NCBI GenBank assembly: GCA_026984795.1 | Contig: JALSRK010000041.1 | Location: forward strand, 1 to 56,643 | Reading direction: 5' to 3' | Origin: Solibacteraceae bacterium | GTDB taxonomy: Bacteria > Acidobacteriota > Terriglobia > Bryobacterales > Bryobacteraceae | Length of the DNA stretch: 56,643 nucleotides | In this document: positions 1 through 8,809 of the stretch, in pieces | Layout: every line of letters starts with the position of its first letter | How positions within the stretch are numbered: position 1 is the first letter of the stretch | Made by a program: the position numbers and the translations under genes | The notes under the pieces: generated by a model | Told to the model about the DNA's origin: nothing | Database searches by the model: none | The model's input: only the letters and a program-made list of their open reading frames with translations

Positions 1-566
1 GGACCCGCCGCCACCGCGGTCGAGTTGCCCCCGACCTGCATCTCCCCCACCGCCGCGAAGGTCGTCAGGTCCACTTTGTAAAGCCGCTGCGAGTTCGAAC
101 TCAAAACCAGCGCGTACCGCGAATCGATGCTGACCGCCACGCTGCCCGGACTGGATCCCACCGACACCGTGCCGACCTCGTTGCCCGTGGCAATGTCCAT
201 GATCCGCAGGATCCCGGCCAGCGTCAGCAGATACCGGCCGTCGGGAGTGACCGTCCCGTCGCGTCCGGGACTGTTCCACTGCCCGCTCCGGGCCACGACG
301 GTGAAAGTGGGATCCGTGGTCACCACCGTGTCCAACTGCGTGTTGGTGACCGTATAGTACTTCGAGCCATCCGCCGCCACGTCGACGCGAACCACTTTGG
401 CGGACCCGGGAGTGTAGGAGCCGGCGGCAGCCACAGGATCCGGCGTATAGACGTACACCGTCGTCTCGGTCATGCCGTCCGGCAAGAGAAAGACGTTGCC
501 GCCCAGCAGCGGCAACGTGCAGGCGAGCGCTATAAAGGCAGTCAGAAACTTCACTCTGACACTCAT
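1..566 (-). CDS. Secreted YVTN/beta-propeller repeat protein, 3' end beyond window
   Basis: The frame is open from an ATG at 566 to the window edge, giving 188 visible residues, so the C-terminus is missing. Residues 1-23 form a signal peptide (basic MSVRVK, hydrophobic core, then LLGG). The visible remainder has blade-like repeats typical of YVTN/NHL propellers, for example a stretch reading VGTVSVGSSPGSVAVSID followed by a strand that begins RYALVLSS. A GAGG Shine-Dalgarno lies about 6 nt before the ATG. In this lineage such propellers often carry a C-terminal TIGR03437 domain, but that part is outside the window. Role unknown; probably cell-surface or periplasmic. It is transcribed away from the sulfatase gene, with a 217-bp spacer between them in which no clear promoter was seen. 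Confidence 0.75.
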   Translation of the reverse strand, partial: MSVRVKFLTAFIALACTLPLLGGNVFLLPDGMTETTVYVYTPDPVAAAGSYTPGSAKVVRVDVAADGSKYYTVTNTQLDTVVTTDPTFTVVARSGQWNSPGRDGTVTPDGRYLLTLAGILRIMDIATGNEVGTVSVGSSPGSVAVSIDSRYALVLSSNSQRLYKVDLTTFAAVGEMQVGGNSTAVAAG

Positions 567-783
567 CACAACCTCATTGTTGGGGATTTGGCGAAGACGC
601 GGGACTTGCAAAACTCAGTCTACCACCAACCCGGCCAAATGCAAACCGCGCCCCCTGTGGAAAACCGGCGGCCGGCTCCGGCCGAACCGCGGCGCCCGCC
701 GCCGCGCCGGCTTCGCCCTTCCAGCCCCCGCTGAGGAGTAGAGTATTAAGGTTACTGCCCCCAGACGGGAGGACGCTTTCGAC

Positions 784-2283
784 ATGACGACACGCACCCG
801 CGCCGCCGTACTGCTGCTCGCTCTGGCCGCTTGTTCTTCGTGGCTCGCCGCCGCCGAGCGCCCCAACATCCTCTTCGTCATCGCCGACGACTGGGGCAAC
901 GGCCACGGCTCCATCTTCGGCACGCCGTGGCTGAAGACGCCCGCCTTCGACCGCATCGCCAAAGAGGGCGTACTTTTTACAAATGCCTACACTTCCAACC
1001 CCAAGTGCAGCCCCTCCCGCGCCACGATGCTCACCGGCCGCAACACCTGGCAACTCAAAGAGGCCATCAACCACTTCAGCATCTTCCCCGGCGAGTTCCC
1101 TACCTTTCCCGACCTGCTCGAAGAGGCCGGCTACTTCGTCGGCTATACCGGAAAGGGGTGGGCGCCCGGCGATTGGCGCGCCGGCGGCCGCGACCGCAAT
1201 CCCGCCGGTCCCGAGTTCAACTCCCGCAAGTTGCGGCCTCCGCACCGCGGCATCTCACCGAAAGACTACGCCGGCAACTTCGAAGACTTCCTCGCCGCCC
1301 GGCCCGAAGGCAAGCCCTTCTGCTTCTGGCTCGGCACGCATGAGCCCCACCGCGCCTACGAAGAAGGCGCCGGCCGCCGCGCCGGCAAAGACGTCCGCCA
1401 GGTGAAGCTGCCCGCCTACTATCCCGACAGCGACCTCATCCGCAGCGACTTCCTCGACTACGCCATCGAAGTGGAATGGTTCGACACGCACCTCGGCCGC
1501 GCCATCCGCAAGCTCGAAGAGATCGGCGAGCTCGACAACACCTTGATCCTCGTCACCTCCGACCACGGCGAGCCCTTCCCCCGCGTCAAAGGCCAGATCT
1601 ACGAGCGCGGCTTCCACATCCCGCTCGCCGTCCGCTGGAAAGCGAAGGTGCCCGGCGGCCGCGTCATCGACGATTTCATCAACGCCCGCGACTTCGCCCC
1701 CACCATTCTCGAAGCCGCCGGCCTGGAGCCGGCCGGTACGATGACCGGCAGCAGCTTCCTTGACCTGCTCACCTCCGGCAAGTCCGGCTGGATCGACCCC
1801 TCGCGCTCCGTCATGCTCATCGGCAAGGAGCGCCACGACCTCGGCCGTCCCCACGACTGGGGCTACCCGGTCCGCGCCATCCGCACCAAGGAGTGGCTCT
1901 ACATCCGCAACTACCACCCGGAACGCTGGCCCGCCGGCAACCCCGAGACCGGCTACCGCAACTGCGACGCCAGCCCCACAAAGTGGTTCCTGCTCAACAG
2001 CTTCGACCGCTACTACCGCCTCTCGTTCGGCAAGCGTCCCGCCGAGGAACTCTACCGCGTGGACCGCGATCCCGACAACGTCGAGAATCTCGCCCAGGAT
2101 CCCCGCTACGCCCGCATCAAACGCGAACTCCGCGAGCGCATGGAAGAGATGCTGCGTTCGGAAGGCGACCCGCGCATGCTCGGCAACGAGGAGTTCTTCG
2201 AGACCATCGACTACACCGGCAGCCGCAAGCACGCGTGGGACACCTGGCTCCACAACCAGGACCCGGAAACGGGAAAGAAGTAG
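784..2283 (+). CDS. Secreted sulfatase (alkaline-phosphatase superfamily)
   Basis: 499 residues, full length for a type I sulfatase. The N-terminus is a secretion signal; LAAC at residues 14-17 fits a lipobox, so it may be a lipoprotein, although AAA before E25 could be a signal peptidase I site instead. RPNILFVIADDWG (26-38) holds the first metal-binding aspartates. The sulfatase signature CSPSR starts at Cys75, the residue converted to formylglycine. TSDHGEPFP further on supplies the second metal-binding Asp-His. It resembles the heparan/N-sulfoglucosamine branch, but the substrate cannot be told. No formylglycine-generating enzyme is in the window. SD GGGAGG lies about 10 nt before the start. 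It ends 4 bp from the convergent 963-residue gene, leaving no room for a separate terminator. Confidence 0.92.
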   Translation: MTTRTRAAVLLLALAACSSWLAAAERPNILFVIADDWGNGHGSIFGTPWLKTPAFDRIAKEGVLFTNAYTSNPKCSPSRATMLTGRNTWQLKEAINHFSIFPGEFPTFPDLLEEAGYFVGYTGKGWAPGDWRAGGRDRNPAGPEFNSRKLRPPHRGISPKDYAGNFEDFLAARPEGKPFCFWLGTHEPHRAYEEGAGRRAGKDVRQVKLPAYYPDSDLIRSDFLDYAIEVEWFDTHLGRAIRKLEEIGELDNTLILVTSDHGEPFPRVKGQIYERGFHIPLAVRWKAKVPGGRVIDDFINARDFAPTILEAAGLEPAGTMTGSSFLDLLTSGKSGWIDPSRSVMLIGKERHDLGRPHDWGYPVRAIRTKEWLYIRNYHPERWPAGNPETGYRNCDASPTKWFLLNSFDRYYRLSFGKRPAEELYRVDRDPDNVENLAQDPRYARIKRELRERMEEMLRSEGDPRMLGNEEFFETIDYTGSRKHAWDTWLHNQDPETGKK

Positions 2284-2287
2284 GAAC

Positions 2288-5179
2288 TCAACGCCCGGCC
2301 CGCTCCCGCCGCTCCAGCGGCACGATCACATACGGCGCCTCCTTCTCGAGATCCGGGTACATCCGGCCGTTGCCCTTCTTGTCCATCGCCTCGACGAAGT
2401 ACATCACGTCCCACTCGGGAACGATGAAGCGGCCCGGAATCGTGGCTTCGTAAAGCCCCGTCGAAGGATTCCGCCGCATCTCGGTCGCTTTGTAGTCCTC
2501 GAACTGCGTCACGTGGCGGTAGCGCACGCGCGCCCAGCGGATCCCGGACACGTCGCTCACCGCCGCCCGTACCGTCAAGTCCTCGCCGGGCCGCACACCG
2601 CCGGCCCGTTCCAGGCGCACCTTCGGCGGCTCGCGGTCGTCGCTGATCGTCACCACGATCGCTTCCGCCCCGCCTCCGTCCGGATACACCGCCTTGCCGC
2701 CCGAGGAATCCTCCGCCTCGATCCAGTACCGCAGCTCCGTCTCCCCTCCCGCCGGGGGGATCGCCGCCTCGTACATCCCCATTCCCACGCGCCGCATCTC
2801 CAGCTCGCGAGGCTCGCCGCCGCCTACCGCGAAGCGCACCCTCACTCGGAGATCCGCTGCCGCCGGACCCGCCGTCGCGCGCACAGTCACCGCGTCGTCG
2901 ACGCCGGCCCGCCGCACCGGTACGTGCGCGATTCGCAGAGCCGAGCCGTCTCCCGGCAGCCGCGCCTGCCGCCGCTGCTCGCGCAACTTCTCCAGCCCCG
3001 CCTCGAGCTTCAGCAGTTCCTCCTTCCAGTGCCGCGGGAACCCCTTGCCGTGGACGCCGAAGGCCAGTTCGTCCGGATACACGTCGCCCGCCGCCTCCAC
3101 GATCCGCCGCCAGGCCTCGACCGCCCTCGCCTCATGCCGGACCGCAGCATCGAACGCGAACAGATCCCCGCTCTTCTTATAGAGGTTGTACTGAACGCCC
3201 GCCCGCAGCCGCTCGGAATGGTATTCGGCCAGGTGCGCCAGGATCCGCAAGTCCGTCACCGTGCAGACGAACTCCTTGTCTCCGGGATCCTCCGCCGCCG
3301 CCACGGCCGCCCGTACGTGCCGCAAGATCTCCAACGACGTCGCCCGGAACCACCGGCTCACGTCCTCCGGCCTCCGCTTCGCCGTGTCCGCGCCCGCGAG
3401 GATCCGCTCGGCCTCCTCCCTCACGTTCAGGAACTGCTGGACGTCGCTCGGTTCCTCGTCAGCGGCATACTTCGGCAGCTCCCCCATGCGGCTCATCTCG
3501 GCCCAGCCGCGTGTCGTCGGGAACATGCGATACCGGTAGGCCGCGGCCACGATCCGCGGCAACACCCGGCTCGCCAGGTGCAGGCCCTTCATCAGATGCA
3601 GGCCCGCCACAGGCCCGAACCGCCGCGCGAACTCGCGTTCCCAGACTTCGGCCGGCGTCTCCGGGGCGTAGCTCACCCGCCCCCACACCTGGTAGTAGTG
3701 CCAGTAGCGCTCGAACGCGTAGTCGTAATAGCGATAGGCCGGGTTCAACACCTCCAGCGGCTCCCGGTCGTGCGGCTCGCCCAGCATCCAGGTCGCCAGC
3801 ATCTCGTTCACCTCGAAACTGTCGCCGCCGTAAAGCTTCGCGCTGGCGGCGAACCGCCGGGCGTATTCCGGATCGCCCCACAGAAGCAGCCGTGTCGTCC
3901 CCCCGTTCCACAACCGCCAGTGCACGCGGTAGATCTGCGGGTAGCGCAACAGGTCGGCGTAGCCGTGCCGCCGGTCATGCTGGTTCTGGCGGTTGATGTG
4001 GGTCGGATGGAACGGCAGCCCCATCTGCTCCATCCAGTACTTGGTGGCGATCCGGACCCGAAGCCCCTGGCTGACTGCATCCTCGATGATCGCGTCCGGC
4101 AACTGCTTGGCCCGCAGATCCACCCGCATCTCGGGCCGCAACCGCCGGACCATGGTGAAGACCTCGTGCCAGAACACCGGCATCTCCTCGCGCTTCAGGC
4201 CTGATTCGCCGTGCATCCGGAACTGCATCGCGTCGATCTCCGGGAACGTTTCGACGAACTTCCGCAGCGCCGCCTTCGTGTACGCCGCCAGGTTCTCCGC
4301 GTTCAGGCCCCATACCAGGCCGGGAACCTTCTTGCCCGCCAGCTCCGAAGCGCCGGGGATCCCGCCCGCCTGCACGCCGCCCCGGTAGATGTGGTCCCAG
4401 ATGGCCGCCGTGAAGTCGATCCCGTAGGCGTGCGCCAGCTCGATCATGCGCCGGAAGGCCGCTGTGTTCCGCCGCTGCTCGTCGGGCGTGATCCCCACCA
4501 GCCGTACGTCCGGGAACTCCTCCACATCGAAGAAATAAGGATAGGGCGGCGCCAGGAAGCCGCCGTTCTCGTAACCGAAGACAACGACGAAACTGTTGAT
4601 CCGGCTCCGGGCGAGCATCCCGAAGTACTTGTGCCAGTAGGCTTCGTCATAGAGCCGCCGCTCGAACCACGCCCGCTGCATCGTATAGATCGAGACCGCC
4701 CGCTCGCCGATGTAAGGCCGCCGGCGCGTGTTCCGGATATAGGTGAACGGATCCTCTCCCGGCCGCGCCCAGCCGATCCGCTCCGCCGCTTCCAACGCGG
4801 CGTACATCAAGCCGCGCTGGTCGCTCCCGCACAAGACCACCGCCGGAGAACCGCTGACTGAGGTCTTGTGAATCACCAGCGATTCCGGGGCTTCCGGCGC
4901 CTTGACGTTCTCCACCCGCAACAACGCCGCGGCCGCCCCGCCACCCTCGCACAGGCCCGCCACCACGAGCGCTCGGCCCCGAGCTTCCACTACCGTCTCT
5001 GCCCGCGCCACTCGCACGCCCCGCGCCCGCAACGCCGCCTCGAGCTCGCGCATTCCGAACTCCGCCGGCGCGGTCAGACCACGATCGGCCACCACGGCCA
5101 CAGCCCTCGCCGGCGCCGGCCCCGCAGTGGCCAGCGCCCACCCCAACAGCCATGCGAGTACCCGAACTCTCCTTCTCAT
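2288..5179 (-). CDS. Large secreted glycoside-hydrolase-like protein
   Basis: 963 residues. Signal peptide about 1-26. Residues 27-135 resemble the small N-terminal domain of GH67 alpha-glucuronidases and GH20 enzymes (strand-helix pattern ending in GSDQRGLMYAALEAAERI). Residues about 150-480 look like a TIM barrel, with many aromatic and acidic residues; 500-720 is mainly helical. Residues about 740-963 contain two Ig/FN3-like domains, each with a pattern of MYEAAIP or LYEATIP followed by a Y-F/W-I/V-E-A strand. The catalytic residues could not be assigned with confidence, so activity is inferred from the fold only. It is probably periplasmic or surface-exposed and acts on a polysaccharide. 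It sits between sulfatase and DUF362 genes, which suits a glycan-degrading neighbourhood. Confidence 0.75.
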   Translation of the reverse strand: MRRRVRVLAWLLGWALATAGPAPARAVAVVADRGLTAPAEFGMRELEAALRARGVRVARAETVVEARGRALVVAGLCEGGGAAAALLRVENVKAPEAPESLVIHKTSVSGSPAVVLCGSDQRGLMYAALEAAERIGWARPGEDPFTYIRNTRRRPYIGERAVSIYTMQRAWFERRLYDEAYWHKYFGMLARSRINSFVVVFGYENGGFLAPPYPYFFDVEEFPDVRLVGITPDEQRRNTAAFRRMIELAHAYGIDFTAAIWDHIYRGGVQAGGIPGASELAGKKVPGLVWGLNAENLAAYTKAALRKFVETFPEIDAMQFRMHGESGLKREEMPVFWHEVFTMVRRLRPEMRVDLRAKQLPDAIIEDAVSQGLRVRIATKYWMEQMGLPFHPTHINRQNQHDRRHGYADLLRYPQIYRVHWRLWNGGTTRLLLWGDPEYARRFAASAKLYGGDSFEVNEMLATWMLGEPHDREPLEVLNPAYRYYDYAFERYWHYYQVWGRVSYAPETPAEVWEREFARRFGPVAGLHLMKGLHLASRVLPRIVAAAYRYRMFPTTRGWAEMSRMGELPKYAADEEPSDVQQFLNVREEAERILAGADTAKRRPEDVSRWFRATSLEILRHVRAAVAAAEDPGDKEFVCTVTDLRILAHLAEYHSERLRAGVQYNLYKKSGDLFAFDAAVRHEARAVEAWRRIVEAAGDVYPDELAFGVHGKGFPRHWKEELLKLEAGLEKLREQRRQARLPGDGSALRIAHVPVRRAGVDDAVTVRATAGPAAADLRVRVRFAVGGGEPRELEMRRVGMGMYEAAIPPAGGETELRYWIEAEDSSGGKAVYPDGGGAEAIVVTISDDREPPKVRLERAGGVRPGEDLTVRAAVSDVSGIRWARVRYRHVTQFEDYKATEMRRNPSTGLYEATIPGRFIVPEWDVMYFVEAMDKKGNGRMYPDLEKEAPYVIVPLERRERAGR

Positions 5180-5278
5180 GACGCCTGTCTCCGCCGCCCG
5201 TGAATCCCAGCCGCGTCCGCTATCTTATCCGGTGGCTGAAGCCCGCGCTCGTGAGCCGCCGTGTCGCCCGGGAGCCCG

Positions 5279-7165
5279 TCAGGCAATGACCACCAGTACC
5301 GGCTGGGCCGGGTGACCGTCGAACTCGAGCTGCACCAGCGACGGCCCCAGGCCGGCGAGCGACGGCTCGAGCCGCAAGTTCACCTGGTCCAGCCCGACGT
5401 ACTGACGCTGCGGGCCGGCGTAATCGACCTGTACGGGCCGGTCCCCGATCCACGCCCGGACCGTGGACGCCGGCGTCAGCCCGTGCAGCCCTGTCAGAAA
5501 CAGAACGAGCACGGCGATCTCCTCCGGCCCGCCCAGCTCGATCGGGACCGCATCGCAACCCTCCCGCCCCTCGCCCGGATGGCAGGCGAAGACCAGCTCG
5601 ACGGTCCGCTCGCCCGAGGGCTTCACGCGGACCACATAGGCGGCCGGCGGCCCCTCGCCCGTACCGTCCGCCGTGAACACGCCCGGGGCGATCCGATAGG
5701 TCTGTTCCGCGCTCGTCTTCGTCTCGCCGGACGCGGTGTAGACCCGCAGCTCTGTGATCCCCGGCGCGGTCATCTCCGGCAGCACGATGTTGACCTGGGT
5801 CGGGTTGGCGAACAGCACGCGCGCGGCCCTCGTGGCGCCTTCGCTGTCGGTCACGTCTACGCGGAGTCCGTCGAGCTCCCTTTGGTCTGGACCGGTGGCC
5901 CACGCCGGCCCGTCCCGGAAGCCCTCCCCCCACAGCGAGACCAGCGCACCGGGCGCCAGCATCCCGCACGCCCACGCCGCCGACGTGGCCGCCAGCGGCG
6001 CACCGGGTACGTCGATTTCACTCCCCACCGGCCCGGGTCCGAAACCGAACCGGGCCTGCTCGATGCTCAGGCCGGCCACCTCGATCCGGCTGAGGTCGGC
6101 CGACCCGTAGCCGGCGGCCTCGGCCAGCAACAGCATGTTGTCCGCTCCTCCATAGTCCGGGCGCGCCACGAACGGAGAGATACCCCGACCCGCCCGCGGA
6201 TCATAGCCCATAACGGCCGTGGCCACGGCGTCCGCGCACACCGGATTGCGGCCGGCGATCACCACCCCCGGGCGCACCGTCTGGATCCCGGGGTTCCATG
6301 GCCCTTCCCCGCCCCGGATCGTCACCACGCCGTCGATGATGGCGAGATCGATCGGCCGCGCCCCCACCAGATCGGCGATGATCCGCGGTATGCGGTAGCC
6401 CGGCTCCCGCGGGCTGGAGGGATCGAGCTCTTGCGGCGCGCTCTCGGCGATGGGAACAGTCCCCTCGTGCAAGGTCTTGCCGCGGTACCTGGTCGGGTTC
6501 TCGTTCCCCCCGGGATAGGCGTCGCCCCCGTACAGGGAAGCGGGCGTAATCCCGAAGTTGTTCTTCATCGACAGCGTGATGCCCGCCAGCCAGTGGTTCT
6601 TCAGCTTCGACAGCGAGATGAAGACGTCGCAGTCGGCATAGGAGTGGTTCAAATCGAACGCCGGGAAGACGTACCCCCCGCCGGGCACCGGCAGGCGCAC
6701 ATACCGGGATCCCTTGCCCCGGTGGTTCGTGTTCTCCCACTCCACCGGACAGCCGCAGTTCTCGATCGCTGCGATATCCAGCCCATACGCGGCCCAGTGC
6801 TGCATCTCCTGGCTGGCCGGGAAGAACCCCTCGATGATCCGCACCCGGCGCGCTCCGTAGCGCGCCAGCAATGTCACCAGCGACAGCAACGAATCCGGGT
6901 GCGTCCGGTAAGGGACCTCGGGATGATTCGCGGCATTCCCGGTGAGGTTGGGCTTCACCGCCACTGTCTTGCCCCGGACCAGATCTCCGATGCCCCCGAT
7001 CCGGTCCAGCGCGCGCTCGAGAGCCAGGTGGAACTCATGCCGGTAAGAACGGCAGCGCTCGACGGCCACCGTCGAAGCGGGCGCCGGGACCCCCTTCAGC
7101 GGCTTCATCAGCGCCGCCGTGCCGAGCTGAAAGAGGCAGCGGCGAGACAGTCGGCAACCAGGCAT
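5279..7165 (-). CDS. DUF362 protein with C-terminal TIGR03437 domain
   Basis: 628 residues from the ATG at 7165. This start is chosen over one 54 codons upstream because it begins with a Tat-like signal (SRRCLFQL near residue 6). Residues about 40-390 are a DUF362 domain: VAVKPNLTGN, then the conserved SLSKLKNHWLAGITLSMKN segment and AIIDGVVTIRGGEGPW. Residues about 410-628 match the Solibacter-type TIGR03437 domain, with MLAPGALVSLWGEGF, QVNIVLPEM and GLDQVNLRLEP. DUF362 proteins are sometimes linked to iron-sulfur or redox functions, but no 4Fe-4S cysteine motif is evident here. Function unknown; likely exported by Tat. It lies 99 bp upstream of the 963-residue gene on the same strand and may be cotranscribed. 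Confidence 0.8.
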   Translation of the reverse strand: MPGCRLSRRCLFQLGTAALMKPLKGVPAPASTVAVERCRSYRHEFHLALERALDRIGGIGDLVRGKTVAVKPNLTGNAANHPEVPYRTHPDSLLSLVTLLARYGARRVRIIEGFFPASQEMQHWAAYGLDIAAIENCGCPVEWENTNHRGKGSRYVRLPVPGGGYVFPAFDLNHSYADCDVFISLSKLKNHWLAGITLSMKNNFGITPASLYGGDAYPGGNENPTRYRGKTLHEGTVPIAESAPQELDPSSPREPGYRIPRIIADLVGARPIDLAIIDGVVTIRGGEGPWNPGIQTVRPGVVIAGRNPVCADAVATAVMGYDPRAGRGISPFVARPDYGGADNMLLLAEAAGYGSADLSRIEVAGLSIEQARFGFGPGPVGSEIDVPGAPLAATSAAWACGMLAPGALVSLWGEGFRDGPAWATGPDQRELDGLRVDVTDSEGATRAARVLFANPTQVNIVLPEMTAPGITELRVYTASGETKTSAEQTYRIAPGVFTADGTGEGPPAAYVVRVKPSGERTVELVFACHPGEGREGCDAVPIELGGPEEIAVLVLFLTGLHGLTPASTVRAWIGDRPVQVDYAGPQRQYVGLDQVNLRLEPSLAGLGPSLVQLEFDGHPAQPVLVVIA

Positions 7166-7366
7166 CTCGCGCCCCGATTCTCGAAAATACCAGACAAGAA
7201 CCGCCGCCGGCGCTGCCAGCGCCCCGGTGGCTCTTCGACAGGCCGTTCCAGACACCCCCCGCGCCCGTCCGTGTGTCAGCCGCACCGGGGATTGCGAGGT
7301 CTCCCTCGCTACGCCATCCGGGCGCACGGGTGCACCTTGAAGGTTTCGGTACAGAGAGACCGCGCC

Positions 7367-8809
7367 TCAGCGCGGAGGAAGGGGTTCCGCCTCGAAGACC
7401 GGCGGCGGAACCGGGAGACGGCGGGCGCGGTGCGGGCGTGGCGCGGGTAAGGAAGGAAGAATGGTCGCCAGGCCGGCGACCCACGCCAGCGCCGCTGCGT
7501 TGGCGGGCAGATAGAGGTTGAAGTCAACCAGCGAGTGCAGCGCCAGGGCCGCGAGCGCCCCCAGACAGGCGAGCCCCAGATAGCGCCGGCGCGGCTCGGC
7601 GTCCGCCGCGGCCTTGACCGCGCACCGGAGACACCAGCCCGCCAGCAGTAGCAACGCCGCGAAAGCGGGCAACCCGAGTTCCGCAGCGAGCTGCATGTAG
7701 TCGTTGTGCGCCATGCCGATCGTCTGCATCGGCGCCGCTGTCTGGTAGCGGTGGATGGTCGCAGTGTATCCGCCCAGGCCCACGCCGGCGGCCGGGTAGT
7801 CCTCGATCAGCTTCAGCGTGTCTTCCCAGACCTGAACCCGCGTGTCCGCCGAGATCTCCTCGGTCGCCGCCAAGGCGCCGAAACGGTAGATCAGCGGATC
7901 GGTCGGCAGGAACAGAAACGCCGCTGCGGCGGCGACCCCCAGCCCGGCCACCGGCGCCCGGCGCTTCCACCCGGCGGAACCCGCCGGGCCCGCCAGCGCC
8001 ACGGCGCCCATCAGCGCCAGCGAAGCCAGGGCGAACGAGAACCCGGCCCGGGAAAGCGACTGGATGATGGCCGCCAGCATCAGCGCCCCCATCGCGAACA
8101 GCCCCGAAGCAGCCAGTGCCCGGCGCACCGTCAATCGCCGGGAACGCCGGCCTTTCAGTGCGGCAACCCCGCCCATCACCGCGAACGGCAGCGCCATCTC
8201 GAGCAGTCCGGCGAAATGGTTCCGGTTCACGTACGTTCCCGTCGCCAGCGGCTGCCCGGCCACAAAGACCTGGGCCAGTCCCACGAGCGCCTGAAAGCCG
8301 CCCAGGACCAGTAAAGGAACGGCCCCACGCCACACCCGCTCCGGCTCCCTGCGCAGCGTGAGCCGGGCCACGAGGAAGACCCCCACCACGCCGGCCAGCG
8401 TCAGCGTCCAGCGCAGCGACTCCGCCGGCGAAACACTCATGGCCGCCGGCCCGGGCCGAACCCAAAAGGAGGAGAGAGTTTCGTGGAGTTCAGCCCGGAC
8501 CGGCGACAGGCGCTCGAGTACCGGCGCCGGAACCGGAATCCACTGCCCGGCCGCAGCCCCCAGCAACAACCCCAGGGTGATCGCCGGCAAGCGCCCCAGC
8601 CGCGGCCACGTCTCGGTCTTGGTGAGAATCACCCCCGCCGACGATGCCAACAGGATCGCCGCCAGACACGGCAGCCAGTGCTCCCACAGGGCGCCGCCGT
8701 AAAGGAACGACCCCGCCCCGATCGCCAGCCACGTTACCGCCGCAACCGCCATCGGAAAAGAAAAACGGCGGGCCGCGCGGGCCCGCCTATGCGACCGCAA
8801 CGCGCTCAC
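7367..8809 (-). CDS. O-antigen ligase / polymerase family membrane protein
   Basis: 480 residues with roughly ten to twelve hydrophobic segments. The large loop carries a motif typical of WaaL/Wzy_C proteins, MAHNDYMQLAAELGLPAF, near residues 360-380, preceded by a conserved region with D-T-R-V-Q-V-W. Such proteins join or polymerise lipid-linked glycans on the outer face of the inner membrane. The C-terminal tail is Pro/Arg-rich. The GTG start at 8809 directly abuts the TGA of the gene before it (TGAGTG), suggesting translational coupling. A later ATG at 8752 is possible but has no SD. A terminator-like hairpin covers codons about 8-19 (see 8754-8787). It is separate from the Wzy-like gene at 19269, so its substrate may differ from the main EPS. 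Confidence 0.85.
   Translation of the reverse strand: MSALRSHRRARAARRFSFPMAVAAVTWLAIGAGSFLYGGALWEHWLPCLAAILLASSAGVILTKTETWPRLGRLPAITLGLLLGAAAGQWIPVPAPVLERLSPVRAELHETLSSFWVRPGPAAMSVSPAESLRWTLTLAGVVGVFLVARLTLRREPERVWRGAVPLLVLGGFQALVGLAQVFVAGQPLATGTYVNRNHFAGLLEMALPFAVMGGVAALKGRRSRRLTVRRALAASGLFAMGALMLAAIIQSLSRAGFSFALASLALMGAVALAGPAGSAGWKRRAPVAGLGVAAAAAFLFLPTDPLIYRFGALAATEEISADTRVQVWEDTLKLIEDYPAAGVGLGGYTATIHRYQTAAPMQTIGMAHNDYMQLAAELGLPAFAALLLLAGWCLRCAVKAAADAEPRRRYLGLACLGALAALALHSLVDFNLYLPANAAALAWVAGLATILPSLPAPRPHRARRLPVPPPVFEAEPLPPR
8754..8787 (-). terminator. Terminator-like hairpin inside start of O-antigen-ligase gene
   Basis: On the minus strand an 8-bp perfect GC stem (8780-8787 with 8767-8774) and a 5-nt loop are followed after one to two bases by TTTTTCTTTT. 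This has the form of an intrinsic terminator. It lies within the first codons of the ligase-like gene rather than after a stop codon, so it may partly end FecR/TIGR03437 transcription or act as an attenuator. Confidence 0.5.

Noticed and set aside
1760-4204. Open plus-strand frame of 814 codons
   Set aside because: Antisense to the 963-residue gene and overlapping the sulfatase; composition is Arg/His/Pro-rich as expected for a shadow of a GC-rich gene.
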